DNA of 64,000 nucleotides from an uncultured Clostridium sp. (GTDB lineage Bacteria; Bacillota; Clostridia; Clostridiales; Clostridiaceae). The position numbers and the translations under genes are program-made. The stretch is from contig UQQU01000002.1 of assembly GCA_900543325.1 (NCBI GenBank), forward strand, positions 1 to 64,000, in the 5' to 3' direction. Within the stretch, counting starts at the first letter, position 1, and every line of letters begins with the position of its first letter. A model generated the notes under the pieces. The model did not search any database. It was not told the DNA's origin and saw only the letters and a list, made by a program, of their open reading frames with translations. Shown piece after piece: positions 1-8,269 of this stretch.

Positions 1-55
1 CGAACCCACCTTTCCAGCTTGGAAGGCTGGAGTATTACCGATATACGATACCCGC
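1..55 (-). tRNA. tRNA-Gly(TCC), 3' end cut by window edge
   Basis: Read on the minus strand from 55 downward, the sequence starts with an acceptor strand GCGGGTA, followed by a D-arm, an anticodon stem CCAGC/GCTGG closing a seven-base loop CTTCCAA (anticodon TCC) and the start of the T-arm (GTGGGTTCG). The remaining ~19 nt lie outside the window. It has its own strong promoter just upstream. Confidence 0.93.
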
Positions 56-73
56 GCATCGACTACGTTGTTT

Positions 74-102
74 AGTATATTATTTTTGTCGATGTTTGTC
101 AA
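74..102 (-). promoter_or_regulatory. Promoter of tRNA-Gly
   Basis: On the minus strand a perfect -35 TTGACA (97-102) is followed by a 17-nt spacer and TATACT (74-79). The -10 sits about 19 nt before the mature tRNA 5' end. This near-consensus arrangement is typical of stable RNA genes. Confidence 0.85.
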
Positions 103-149
103 CATTATTTTCATATTTTTTTATTTTATTTTTTCATATTTTATTTACA

Positions 150-179
150 TAGACTTATAATTCCTTTGAATGATATAAT
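150..179 (+). promoter_or_regulatory. Promoter of the aldo/keto reductase gene
   Basis: An extended -10 element (TGATATAAT, 171-179) with a weak -35 TAGACT (150-155) and an 18-nt spacer. The predicted transcription start, around 186, falls at the ATG at 184. This argues that translation starts at the second ATG (217). Confidence 0.6.
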
Positions 180-216
180 GTAAATGATTAAACATTATGC
201 GGAGGATATTATATTT

Positions 217-1134
217 ATGAAAAAAATAATTATGGCAAATGGTAATATTACAGCATCCGAAATAGGTCTTGGATGTATGAGAATTTCAACTATGGATAAA
301 ACTTCAGTTAATAGCTTAATTAACACAGCCTTAGATTGTGGTATTAATTTTTTCGATCATGCCGACATTTATGGCAAAGGAAAGTCAGAAGAAATTTTTA
401 GTGAAGCACTTTCTATGTCTGCATCTTTAAGAGAAAAAATTATTATTCAATCTAAATGTGCTATTAGACCTGGATTTTATGATTATTCTAAAGAACATAT
501 TGTAAATTCTGTTGATTCTATATTAAAAAGATTGAAAACTGACTATTTAGATATATTATTATTGCATAGACCAGATACATTAATGGAACCTGAAGAGGTA
601 AATGAAGCTTTTGAAAAACTATATAACGAAGGTAAAGTTAGAAACTTTGGTGTGAGTAATCACAATTCAATGCAAATAGAATTATTAAATAAGTATTTAA
701 AAAATAAAGTTACTATTAATCAACTTCAATTTAGCATTATGCATACTGGAATTATTGATTCTGGTTTAAATGTAAATATGAAAATATCTCCTTCTATAGA
801 TAGAGATGGATCAATTTTAGAGTATTGTCGTTTAAAAGATATAAACATTCAAGCATGGTCACCTTATCAATATGGATTCTTTGAAGGTACATTCTTAAAC
901 AATCCAAAGTTTCCTGAGCTTAATAAAAAACTTGAAGAATTAGGTGAAAAATACGGAGTAAGCCCTACTGCAATTGCAACAGCATGGATACTTAGACATC
1001 CAGCTAAAATACAAACTATTGTTGGTACAACAAACGAAAGTAGATTAAGAGATATATGTACTGCTTCTAACGTTCATTTAACTCGTGAAGAATGGTACTC
1101 TATCTATCTATCAGCAGGAAATCAACTCCCTTAA
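217..1134 (+). CDS. Aldo/keto reductase, YdhF-like
   Basis: A 305-residue NAD(P)H-dependent aldo/keto reductase, a cytoplasmic TIM-barrel enzyme that reduces aldehydes or ketones. The family's catalytic tetrad is visible: Asp47 and Tyr52 in FDHADIYG, Lys80 in IIIQSKC and His117 in LLLHRPD. The FDHADIYG signature resembles the YdhF branch. The start at 217 is chosen because GGAGG lies 11 nt before it. The alternative ATG at 184 has no ribosome binding site and sits at the predicted transcription start. It is monocistronic: a hairpin with a short T-run follows inside the adjoining repeat element. The physiological substrate cannot be inferred from the sequence. Confidence 0.9.
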   Translation: MKKIIMANGNITASEIGLGCMRISTMDKTSVNSLINTALDCGINFFDHADIYGKGKSEEIFSEALSMSASLREKIIIQSKCAIRPGFYDYSKEHIVNSVDSILKRLKTDYLDILLLHRPDTLMEPEEVNEAFEKLYNEGKVRNFGVSNHNSMQIELLNKYLKNKVTINQLQFSIMHTGIIDSGLNVNMKISPSIDRDGSILEYCRLKDINIQAWSPYQYGFFEGTFLNNPKFPELNKKLEELGEKYGVSPTAIATAWILRHPAKIQTIVGTTNESRLRDICTASNVHLTREEWYSIYLSAGNQLP

Positions 1135-1174
1135 TAACTAAATTGTTCGTTAAGGCTTGAATGCCGTGATGCCG

Positions 1175-1222
1175 AAAAATTGATTATATAATCTCCAGAA
1201 AGTAATATAATCAATTTTTTCT
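1175..1222 (+). terminator. Hairpin in repeat A, probable terminator of the aldo/keto reductase gene
   Basis: Perfect 15-bp stem (AAAAATTGATTATAT, 1175-1189, with its complement at 1205-1219) and a 15-nt loop, ending in a run of T. It lies about 40 nt after the reductase stop codon. The same half-stems occur in copy B but are separated there by an inserted hairpin. Confidence 0.55.
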
Positions 1223-1438
1223 CTATCACTGGCTTTTAAGCTAAAAGGTACAATTTTCTACGTAATCACCTTAAAAGTTAACGACTTCTGCTATATTTTA
1301 TATAAAAAATAATTAACTAAAAATACTTTACCTTTGATAAAATACATTTAAATAAAAAGGTAACTATTCTATCAAAACAACTTATAGCACAAAACATTAA
1401 CTATAAAGGGCCACGTTATAAGCAGATACATGGAAAAA

Positions 1439-1634
1439 GAAAAAATGAAATATTAATTTGGAGGGAACATTGAAATTAAACCGTAGAATTTAATCTTTGT
1501 GGAATTGAACTTGCGTAAAGAAGTTGTATTGGAGCGCAAGCGGCTTTTACAACTTTAGCAAGTTCAATGGAACAAAGATATAAATTCTAGGTGAAAATTT
1601 CACAGTTCCCGGAAAATAAATATTTCATTTTTTC
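1439..1634. repeat. ~200-nt imperfect hairpin in repeat A
   Basis: The outer arms (1439-1477 and 1597-1634) match with small bulges: GAAAAAATGAAATATT against AATATTTCATTTTTTC, and GGGAAC against GTTCCC. The inner arms (1481-1514 and 1558-1590) pair TAGAATTTA...GAACTTGC with GCAAGTTC...TAAATTCTA. The tip contains AAAGAAGTTGT and ACAACTTTAGC. Copy B retains only the right outer arm. Confidence 0.7.
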
Positions 1635-1654
1635 GCCCCATGTGATGCGCAATA

Positions 1655-2083
1655 TTATTTGCTATGTTGATCTGTGAAGTCGCCTTTGCTTATGGCAACA
1701 CGCTCTGCAAGTAAATTAGAAAGTACTTCATTAACAGTCCATTCTATTGAAGTTTCTGTAACTACAGCTTTTAAAACATTATTAACTCTTACCTTTTTTA
1801 GATTTTCAATAAATATATTCATCTTTGCTGGTGGTATTGCATTAAAAATTATAGCTCTTTCTTTTCTTCCATCTTCACATTCTGCATTTATATTATTATC
1901 TAATACATCTTTAATAACTGTATTACCATTTTTACTATTTAAAATTATTTGATCTCTAATTCCTAAAATCATGGCACAGTTTTTAACCTTTTGTAGATCC
2001 TTTCCTACTAAATTACAAACTAATATGCAAGCTCTTCCCTCTCTTGCACTGTTATCTTTTATATCTAATTTATCAAATGACAT
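1655..2083 (-). CDS. DUF3783 domain protein
   Basis: A 142-residue cytoplasmic protein with no signal peptide or membrane segment. The order of its segments (GRACILVCNL near residue 18, RDQIILNSKNG near 43, KERAIIFNAIPP near 75, VTETSIEWTVNEVLSNLLAER near 109) matches my memory of the DUF3783 family, common in clostridia and of unknown function. GGAGG is spaced 7 nt before the ATG. Its stop codon lies only a few bases from the end of repeat element A. It is divergent from the radical SAM gene, with a 274-nt shared upstream region. Confidence 0.75.
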   Translation of the reverse strand: MSFDKLDIKDNSAREGRACILVCNLVGKDLQKVKNCAMILGIRDQIILNSKNGNTVIKDVLDNNINAECEDGRKERAIIFNAIPPAKMNIFIENLKKVRVNNVLKAVVTETSIEWTVNEVLSNLLAERVAISKGDFTDQHSK

Positions 2084-2157
2084 ATATAATCCTCCAATTT
2101 CATTTTTCTACCTTTTCTAATAAAATTATAACCTAATTATATCATAAAATTCTCTTA

Positions 2158-2235
2158 TTTAATATTTAAACAATAATAATTATTATTTAATATTTAAAAT
2201 ATATTTCATTACACAATCTTAAGTTTAATATTTAA
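2158..2235. repeat. Three copies of TTTAATATTTAA in a divergent promoter region
   Basis: The 12-mer TTTAATATTTAA occurs at 2158-2169, 2186-2197 and 2224-2235, between the DUF3783 and radical SAM genes. The last copy abuts the LexA-like box. In such AT-rich DNA this may be chance, but three exact copies within 78 bp is more than elsewhere nearby. Confidence 0.4.
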
Positions 2236-2270
2236 GAACACTTGTTCGTATATTATTTTTAATATATACT
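2236..2270 (+). promoter_or_regulatory. Promoter with LexA (SOS)-like box upstream of the radical SAM repair gene
   Basis: A GAAC-N4-GTTC dyad (2236-2247) overlaps the -35 TTGTTC (2242-2247). A 17-nt spacer and TATACT (2265-2270) follow. GAAC-N4-GTTC is the core of the Gram-positive LexA/DinR (Cheo) box. A repressor bound here would block the -35, in keeping with the DNA-repair annotation of the two genes downstream. Confidence 0.6.
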
Positions 2271-2357
2271 TATACTAAGTGATATAAAAAATTTACTTTG
2301 TTAATGGATAGTAACTTTTACAAGGTAAATCAAAAATATTAAAGTTGGTGAATTTAT

Positions 2358-3722
2358 ATGGAAATTTCAGAAAAATTAAGAATTTTAAGTAGTGCTGCTA
2401 AATATGATGTCTCTTGTTCATCTTCTGGATCAAATAGAAATTCTAAAAAGGGAAACATTGGCTCAGTTGCAACAAGTGGCATTTGTCATAGCTTTACTCC
2501 TGATGGTAGATGTATATCACTTTTAAAAATTCTTTTAACTAATTACTGTATATATGATTGTGCTTATTGCATAAATAGAGTATCAAATGATATAGAAAGA
2601 GCTTCATTTACTGTAAATGAAATTATAGATTTAACTATTAACTTTTATAGACGAAATTATATAGAAGGATTATTTTTAAGCTCTGCCATAATAAAAAATG
2701 CTAATTTTACTATGGAGCGTTTAACAGAAATAGTTGAAAAATTAAGAAATGAATATAATTTTAGAGGATATATTCACTTAAAAGCCATCCCTGGAGCTGA
2801 TGAAGGACTTATAAAAAAAGCTGGTTCTTTAGTAGATAGAATGAGTGTTAATTTAGAATTACCTTCTTCACAATCATTAAAGCTACTTGCTCCGCAAAAA
2901 AATAAAGATGAAATTTTTAAACCAATGAAACTTATTAAGAATAATATAATTGCTAATAAATATGAATATAAAAAATTTAAGAATTCTACGCTCTTTGTTC
3001 CAGGGGGTCAAAGTACACAACTTATAGTTGGAGCTACAAAGGAAAGTGATTTAAACATCCTGAATTTATCTGAAAACCTTTATAATAAATTTGATTTAAA
3101 AAGAGTTTATTATTCAGCATATGTTCCGGTTAATCAAGGTAAAAATCTACCTTCACTTAAAACTCCTCCTACTTTAAGAGAACATAGATTATATCAAGGT
3201 GATTGGTTATTGAGAGTTTATGGATTTAAAGCTTCTGAGCTATTATCTAAAGAAAAACCTAATTTAGATATTAATTTTGATCCTAAAACTAATTGGGCTT
3301 TAAATAATATTCATTTGTTTCCTGTTGAAATAAACAAAGCTCCCTATGAAATGTTAATACGAGTTCCCGGAATAGGCATTAGAGGTGCTAGAAAAATAGT
3401 TAGTGCACGTAGAATTAATTCCTTAACCTTTGTAGATTTAAAAAAGCTTGGAATAGTAATAAAAAGAGCACAATACTTTATTACTTGTGGTGGTAAGTAT
3501 TTTGGCTGTGTTCCTTTAGATGATGAAAAAATTAAAAGAGCTCTTACTCCCAAAATAGACTTAAATTTATTAGAAGAAGATTCTGAACAAATAAGTTTTT
3601 TTGATAATGAAATAAATAAAATTTTATTACCTTATGGCACTACATTAGCCGATGGATTGTCTAGTAATAAGAAACTACTCTTATTAAATGATAAAATAAC
3701 TTCTTATACTGGAGAAATATAG
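2358..3722 (+). CDS. Putative DNA modification/repair radical SAM protein (TIGR03916 type)
   Basis: A 454-residue radical S-adenosylmethionine protein. The 4Fe-4S cluster motif CxxxCxxC is at Cys64, Cys68 and Cys71 (NYCIYDCAYC). A helix-hairpin-helix DNA-binding segment lies near residues 330-352 (MLIRVPGIGIRGARKIV). This is the architecture of the radical SAM proteins annotated as putative DNA modification/repair enzymes that are encoded next to a DUF4130 partner, as here: the partner starts 2 nt after this stop. The chemistry and substrate are not established for the family. The start has a modest RBS (GGTG). A LexA-like box in the promoter suggests damage induction. Confidence 0.85.
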   Translation: MEISEKLRILSSAAKYDVSCSSSGSNRNSKKGNIGSVATSGICHSFTPDGRCISLLKILLTNYCIYDCAYCINRVSNDIERASFTVNEIIDLTINFYRRNYIEGLFLSSAIIKNANFTMERLTEIVEKLRNEYNFRGYIHLKAIPGADEGLIKKAGSLVDRMSVNLELPSSQSLKLLAPQKNKDEIFKPMKLIKNNIIANKYEYKKFKNSTLFVPGGQSTQLIVGATKESDLNILNLSENLYNKFDLKRVYYSAYVPVNQGKNLPSLKTPPTLREHRLYQGDWLLRVYGFKASELLSKEKPNLDINFDPKTNWALNNIHLFPVEINKAPYEMLIRVPGIGIRGARKIVSARRINSLTFVDLKKLGIVIKRAQYFITCGGKYFGCVPLDDEKIKRALTPKIDLNLLEEDSEQISFFDNEINKILLPYGTTLADGLSSNKKLLLLNDKITSYTGEI

Positions 3723-3724
3723 TT

Positions 3725-4462
3725 ATGATTGAATTTTTATATGATGGATCTTTAGAAGGCTTATTTACAGCTATTTTCTATGCTTATCCTTACAAAGATG
3801 ATTGTACTATAAATAAACTTGAAAATCATATACCTTCTTTATTAAACGAAATAAAAGAAATTCCTACTGAATCTGATAAATTTAAAAGAGTGTATAATAG
3901 TATAATTCAAAAACTTAATGGAAAAGTTTTAAATAATGTATACTATTTATATCTTAGTGAAATTGATGGTGTGGAAAACATAATCCTAGATTACTTGAAG
4001 CTTTGCTATAAATATGGCACTAATATAAACTTAGCTAAAAATAATGATACTATTATCCTAGTAGATAAATACTATAAAAAAGTAGCTCAAGAAGCTCATA
4101 TGTTTACTGGATTTGTACGCTTTAAAGAAATTGCGCCTTTAAGCTTTTATGCTCAAATAGAGCCTGTTTATAATATTTTACCTATAATACTTAATCACTT
4201 TACTCTTAGATTTTCAGATCAAAATTTTATTATTCATGATTTAAAACGTGAAAAAGCCATTATGTATAATAAAGAAAGTTCAATAATTACAGATTTATCT
4301 AAAGATGAAGGATATCTATTATCTAATCTTAATAATGATGAAAATTTTGAAAGCTTATGGAAAACCTTTTATAAATCTGTAAATATAAAAGAACGTGAAA
4401 ACTCTAAACTACGTAATCAACATATGCCTAAAAGATATTGGAACCACCTTACCGAAATTTAA
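3725..4462 (+). CDS. DUF4130 / TIGR03915-type probable DNA metabolism protein
   Basis: A 245-residue partner of the upstream radical SAM protein, in the same operon (2-nt gap, RBS GGAG inside the end of the preceding gene). The core segment AHMFTGFVRFKEI (about residues 122-134), followed by YNILPIILNHFTLRF and FIIHDLKR, matches the DUF4130 consensus. In many bacteria this domain is fused to a uracil-DNA glycosylase domain. No such domain is present here, so this is the stand-alone form. No membrane segment or signal. The function is inferred only from the association with DNA repair. Confidence 0.85.
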   Translation: MIEFLYDGSLEGLFTAIFYAYPYKDDCTINKLENHIPSLLNEIKEIPTESDKFKRVYNSIIQKLNGKVLNNVYYLYLSEIDGVENIILDYLKLCYKYGTNINLAKNNDTIILVDKYYKKVAQEAHMFTGFVRFKEIAPLSFYAQIEPVYNILPIILNHFTLRFSDQNFIIHDLKREKAIMYNKESSIITDLSKDEGYLLSNLNNDENFESLWKTFYKSVNIKERENSKLRNQHMPKRYWNHLTEI

Positions 4463-4490
4463 AACTAGATTGCAAATTGCAATCTAGTTT
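4463..4490. terminator. Convergent terminator hairpin
   Basis: AACTAGATTGC and its complement GCAATCTAGTT close a short AT loop between the plus-strand DUF4130 gene and the minus-strand J-domain gene. It overlaps the last codon and stop of the latter (stop at 4484-4486). Confidence 0.65.
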
Positions 4491-5521
4491 CCTCCTATAT
4501 TTTTATATAAATCGTCCTTATCTATATTGAATCTTATAAAATCTCTATATTCTATTTTTTGAGATATACTTGTCCACTTTATATATTCATCAAATGGATT
4601 ATCACTACTATTTTCTCCTAACCAAAGCATTAAATTTTTAGGAACCTTTGTGCCCCTTGATAATACTCTACTTGTATTATAACTTAAAAGAGTTCTTCCT
4701 AATAATCTAATTGATTCTAAATCTATTATAGCGTTAGCTTTGATACTTTCATTTGTTTTGTAATTTACTATACTGCTTATTTCCTTAGGAACCCCTAAAA
4801 GAGATTTTCCTGATTCAACTGCATACCACCATCCCCCTAATAAGGCTACATAATGATTTTTAATTGATAGAAAGCAACTATCTACTGTTATTCCATTATG
4901 AGTTAATCCATTATAATTAATAAAACATACAATATTATATAATGAATTTAAAATATAGCCTATTTCATTTATTGATATCTTTCCTTTGCAATATGTCAAT
5001 AAATCTCTTAATAAAATCAAATCTTCATCTTTCTTAACTACTATTCCTATCTTCCCAGATATTGTTCTAAAGCTTTCTTTTATTTGTGGTAAATATTTGT
5101 AAAATTCTTTTTTCATATCATCATTAGCATATTTTATACTATTTAATTTATTTATAGCATTAAGAGCCATTCTTTCATATTTCTCATCAATCAAATATAA
5201 TATTAAATCATTACCTATATACATCTTTCCTAATTCAAATGTATGGCTAATTCTAAAATTCATTGTATAATACTTTCCATTAATACATTTTAATTTCATA
5301 AAACCTGGCTTACTCCAAACTCCTTTAATAATATTTTCTTCTGCTTGCTTATACAGACTATTTATCTTTTTAGTAATTTCAATATACTCCTTCTCTTGTC
5401 CATTTAAATCAGGATGGTATATTTTCATAAGCTCAACATACTTATTTTTTATATCTTCAATATCATCTGTAAATAATTCATAAGAATATTTAATATTTTT
5501 TATTTCATCTATAGTTAACAT
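4484..5521 (-). CDS. J-domain protein with pseudokinase-like C-terminal region
   Basis: A 345-residue protein. Residues 1-65 form a J-domain with the diagnostic HPD at 36-38 (IYHPDLNG), which in the family stimulates an Hsp70. The rest looks like a degenerate protein-kinase fold. An N-lobe-like stretch (about 75-165) is followed by an alphaE-like helix. The segment LTHNGITVDSCFLSI stands where kinases have HRD...N, and VALLGGWW stands where DFG would be. GVPKEI stands in the APE position and DLESIRLLGRTL resembles the DxxSLG helix. The catalytic Asp, Lys and DFG Asp are absent, so it should not be an active kinase. RBS AGGTGG. The gene is monocistronic and divergent from a YopX-like gene. The kinase-fold call is my inference from segment order. 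Confidence 0.7.
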   Translation of the reverse strand: MLTIDEIKNIKYSYELFTDDIEDIKNKYVELMKIYHPDLNGQEKEYIEITKKINSLYKQAEENIIKGVWSKPGFMKLKCINGKYYTMNFRISHTFELGKMYIGNDLILYLIDEKYERMALNAINKLNSIKYANDDMKKEFYKYLPQIKESFRTISGKIGIVVKKDEDLILLRDLLTYCKGKISINEIGYILNSLYNIVCFINYNGLTHNGITVDSCFLSIKNHYVALLGGWWYAVESGKSLLGVPKEISSIVNYKTNESIKANAIIDLESIRLLGRTLLSYNTSRVLSRGTKVPKNLMLWLGENSSDNPFDEYIKWTSISQKIEYRDFIRFNIDKDDLYKNIGGN

Positions 5522-5604
5522 CTATCATCACCACCTATAAATAAATTTTAATAATTTATATTTATGATTCTATAAGAAATATTATGTAATTTTAAATAAA
5601 TATA

Positions 5605-5633
5605 TTTTCAAATTTTTTCCAATTTGTTATAAT
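5605..5633 (+). promoter_or_regulatory. Promoter of the YopX-like gene
   Basis: -35 TTTTCA (5605-5610), 17-nt spacer and a perfect TATAAT (5628-5633), ending 54 nt before the chosen GTG start. Confidence 0.6.
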
Positions 5634-5687
5634 ATAATATATGTTATGTAAATAACTATTCCTATGTTAGAGATTGGAGTGTTTTTA

Positions 5688-6149
5688 GTGGAAAAAGAAT
5701 TAAAGTTCAAAATATACAATAAACTCTTAAATAAATGCTTTAAAGTAACTAGAATAGATTATATGGATGAGGTTGTTTATTACTTTGATAGAGAGAAAAA
5801 TGATGAAGATATAGTTTCCTTCAAGGATTCAGTACTTTTAATGCCTACAGGAATTTATGACTGTTCTGGGCGTGAAATATTTGAGGGTGATGTTATAAGC
5901 TATCAAGAAAACAGCTTTACTTATAAAAAGACCGCTGAAATAATATATGAGAATGGTTGCTTTATTACAAAACAATTGTTTCCAAAAAATTTAGAACTTA
6001 AAGCTCAAAAAGAGAATCTTATTATTGATGACTTTAAAGATTTATTATGTGTTGCTACATCATCTATATCCAAACCAATTAAGATTATTGGTAATATTTT
6101 TACTTATAAATTAAGTAAAAATAATAGTAAAATAAAAATAGAAGTTTAA
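5688..6149 (+). CDS. YopX-family protein
   Basis: A 153-residue small beta-rich protein. The centre (LMPTGIYDCSGREIFEGDVISY) followed by IIYENGCF and a C-terminal IKIIGNIF matches the YopX family, found mostly in Gram-positive prophages and plasmids and of unknown biochemical role. I chose the GTG at 5688 because TTGGAG lies 8 nt upstream. An ATG 24 nt earlier lacks a suitable RBS. No other phage gene is present nearby, so it is either an isolated remnant or a domesticated gene. It is divergent from the J-domain/pseudokinase gene. Confidence 0.7.
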   Translation: MEKELKFKIYNKLLNKCFKVTRIDYMDEVVYYFDREKNDEDIVSFKDSVLLMPTGIYDCSGREIFEGDVISYQENSFTYKKTAEIIYENGCFITKQLFPKNLELKAQKENLIIDDFKDLLCVATSSISKPIKIIGNIFTYKLSKNNSKIKIEV

Positions 6150-6166
6150 TGCAACTTCTATTTTTT
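6134..6166 (+). terminator. Terminator of the YopX-like gene
   Basis: AAAAATAGAAGTT pairs with AACTTCTATTTTT around a six-base loop that contains the stop codon. A T-run forms the 3' side. Confidence 0.75.
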
Positions 6167-6171
6167 CACCA

Positions 6172-6204
6172 ATAGGATATCGTATATATTTTACGATATC
6201 CTAT
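6172..6204 (-). terminator. Hairpin downstream of RNase J gene
   Basis: A perfect 13-bp stem (ATAGGATATCGTA and complement) 33 nt after the RNase J stop. There is no clear T-run directly adjacent on the minus strand, so it may be a processing or stability stem rather than a true terminator. Confidence 0.5.
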
Positions 6205-6236
6205 CTTAATATTTAAATTTCCTTATTATTACTAAA

Positions 6237-7901
6237 TTATACTTCCATAATTATTGGTACAATTATAGGTTTTCTCTTAGTCTTACTATATATGAATGAA
6301 CCAACATCATTTCTAATATTATTTTTTATCTCCGACCACTTAAATATGTTTTTATCTATTGAAGTTTGTATACTATCATAAGATATTTCTTTTATTTGAT
6401 TTACTAGCTCTTCTGATTCTCTTACGTATATAAATCCTCTTGTTACAATATCTGGACCTGAAATAATAGAACGAGTTTCTTTTTCTATTGCAACAATAAT
6501 ATTTATAATACCGTCCTTTGATAAGTTCTTTCTATCTCTTAAAACTATGTTACCAACATCTCCGATACCAATACCATCAACTAAAACATTTCCTGCTTGA
6601 ACTTTACCACTTATGCAAGCCGATTTTCTATTTAAGCTTAATACATCACCATTTTCTAAAATAAATGATTTCTCTTTTTGTAAGCCTACTTCCTCTGCTA
6701 TTAATATGTGCTTTCTTAAATGTTTATATTCACCATGTACTGGAACAAAATATTTAGGTTTTAAAATTGATTGTAATAATTTTAACTCCTGTTCACAAGC
6801 ATGACCTGATACGTGAATTTCTTCTATTGATTTATAAATAACATTAGCACCCTTTTGTGTTAATTCATTTATAACTTTCGATACCGCTTTTTCATTTCCT
6901 GGAATAGGATTTGCAGATATAATTATCATATCATCTTTTTCTATTTGAATATTTTTATGTGTAGATGATGCCATTCTAGTAAGAGCTGACATAGGCTCTC
7001 CTTGACTTCCTGTAGTTACAATTGTTATTTGATTGCTGTTATATAACTTTAAATCTTTTAAATCAATTAATAGCCCTTCTGGCATGTCTAAATATCCAAG
7101 TCTTATTGCTACTTCTGAAATTTTTTCCATACTTCTTCCACTAAAAGCAATTTTTCTTCCATATTTAATAGATGAATTTATTATTTGTTGTAATCTATGA
7201 ATATTAGATGCAAATGTTGCTACAATTATTCTGCCTTTACCCTTACTAAATAAATTATCTAAGGTTTCTCCTACTGTCTTTTCTGACATAGTATATCCTG
7301 GATGACATGCATTAGTACTATCAGCCATAAGTAATAACACACCTTGTTTACCTATCTTAGCTAATCTTTGTAAATCTATTACATTACCATCAACAGGAGT
7401 AAAATCCACTTTAATATCTCCAGTATGAACCACTATTCCTAATGGAGTATGAATAGCTAAGGCACAACTATCTGCAATACTATGGTTTGTTCTTATAAAT
7501 TCTATCTTTAATTTTTCTAAAGCTATAGTGTCCCCTGGTTTAACTACATTTAAGTCTACTATATCAAGCATTTTATGCTCTTCCAACTTACTCTGAATTA
7601 ACCCTATTGTTAAATTAGTAGCATAAATTGGAGCATTAATTTGATTTAGTATATACGGTATTGCCCCTATATGATCTTCATGTCCATGAGTTATAAAAAA
7701 TCCTTTTACTCTATCTTTATTATTAACTAGGTATGTTACATCTGGAATTACAACATCTATTCCATACATTTCTGAATCAGGAAAAGTCATTCCGCAATCT
7801 ACAACTATAATTTCCTCACCATACTCTATTACTGTTATATTCTTCCCTACTTCTCCAAGTCCACCTAATGGTATAACTTTTATCTTTTTCTTGCTTTCCA
7901 T
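6237..7901 (-). CDS. rnj: Ribonuclease J
   Basis: A 554-residue metallo-beta-lactamase/beta-CASP ribonuclease that carries out 5'-3' exonuclease and endonuclease steps in mRNA decay and rRNA maturation. The metal-binding HxHxDH motif is at residues 72-77 (THGHEDHIG). Further motifs are HTGDIKVD, the beta-CASP segment (DSTNACHPGYTMSE, GRSMEKI) and a C-terminal HVSGHA/PVHGEYKH metal/RNA region. The length is normal. Start: GGAGG lies 6 nt before the ATG at 7901, and the five codons upstream of it are discarded. Preceded by a long AT-rich intergenic region and repeat element B. Confidence 0.95.
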   Translation of the reverse strand: MESKKKIKVIPLGGLGEVGKNITVIEYGEEIIVVDCGMTFPDSEMYGIDVVIPDVTYLVNNKDRVKGFFITHGHEDHIGAIPYILNQINAPIYATNLTIGLIQSKLEEHKMLDIVDLNVVKPGDTIALEKLKIEFIRTNHSIADSCALAIHTPLGIVVHTGDIKVDFTPVDGNVIDLQRLAKIGKQGVLLLMADSTNACHPGYTMSEKTVGETLDNLFSKGKGRIIVATFASNIHRLQQIINSSIKYGRKIAFSGRSMEKISEVAIRLGYLDMPEGLLIDLKDLKLYNSNQITIVTTGSQGEPMSALTRMASSTHKNIQIEKDDMIIISANPIPGNEKAVSKVINELTQKGANVIYKSIEEIHVSGHACEQELKLLQSILKPKYFVPVHGEYKHLRKHILIAEEVGLQKEKSFILENGDVLSLNRKSACISGKVQAGNVLVDGIGIGDVGNIVLRDRKNLSKDGIINIIVAIEKETRSIISGPDIVTRGFIYVRESEELVNQIKEISYDSIQTSIDKNIFKWSEIKNNIRNDVGSFIYSKTKRKPIIVPIIMEV

Positions 7902-8269
7902 CAAAATCCTCCACATTATTTACCTTAATCTATTTTTCTCTATTTTTTGCATAAAAACAAAAGTTGTTTTAAATCAACTCATTTATAATTAAATATTATT
8001 TTATAATTCAATCCGTTCAATTCTTATAACTAAACTAACATCTCTTATAAATTTATTTACTTAACATTGCATTTACAATACTTAACATCTGATTATGTTA
8101 ACTTTACTTATTGCTTAATGGTGCTAAACTTATTTAAATATAATTTTTATATAATAATTATAAAACAACTTAAATAAATACATATAAAATTTATTACATA
8201 TATTCATTTAACTTTTTTTATATTTATAAGACATTATAAACAATTCCCCACTTTTTTTCAACTCTCTAT
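7902..8269. other. AT-rich intergenic region without recognisable genes
   Basis: About 370 nt upstream of the RNase J gene. I see no open frame with an RBS on either strand and no strong hairpin. It presumably contains the rnj promoter, but no single -35/-10 pair stands out. Confidence 0.6.

Larger units (their letters stand above)
1138..1650. repeat. Structured intergenic repeat element, copy A (full)
   Basis: A ~510-nt non-coding stretch between two convergent genes. Three blocks recur in copy B (8270-8712). Block 1 (1138-1211) is about 90% identical. Block 2 (about 1203-1345) is recognisably similar, with small gaps. Block 3 (1579-1635) differs by a single base. Copy A also carries a private segment (1346-1578) that supplies the left half of a very long hairpin. 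No coding frame of any length spans it. The conserved ends contain inverted GCGAAAAA-type motifs. I do not recognise a named RNA family or insertion sequence. It could be a non-autonomous mobile element or a structured RNA. Confidence 0.75.

Noticed and set aside
1138..1650. Repeat element A as a group II intron, IStron or known RNA such as raiA
   Set aside because: I see no GUGYG 5' end, no domain V-like hairpin and no transposase or TnpB frame. I cannot recall any family consensus that matches the blocks, so the element is left unnamed.
1674..1952. Plus-strand open frame of 92 codons opposite the DUF3783 gene
   Set aside because: It is antisense to a well-supported gene with a good RBS. 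Its translation is low-complexity and hydrophobic, and it has no RBS.
4484..6149. Prophage remnant spanning the J-domain and YopX-like genes
   Set aside because: YopX-like proteins are phage-typical, but no integrase, structural or replication gene and no att-like repeat is visible nearby.
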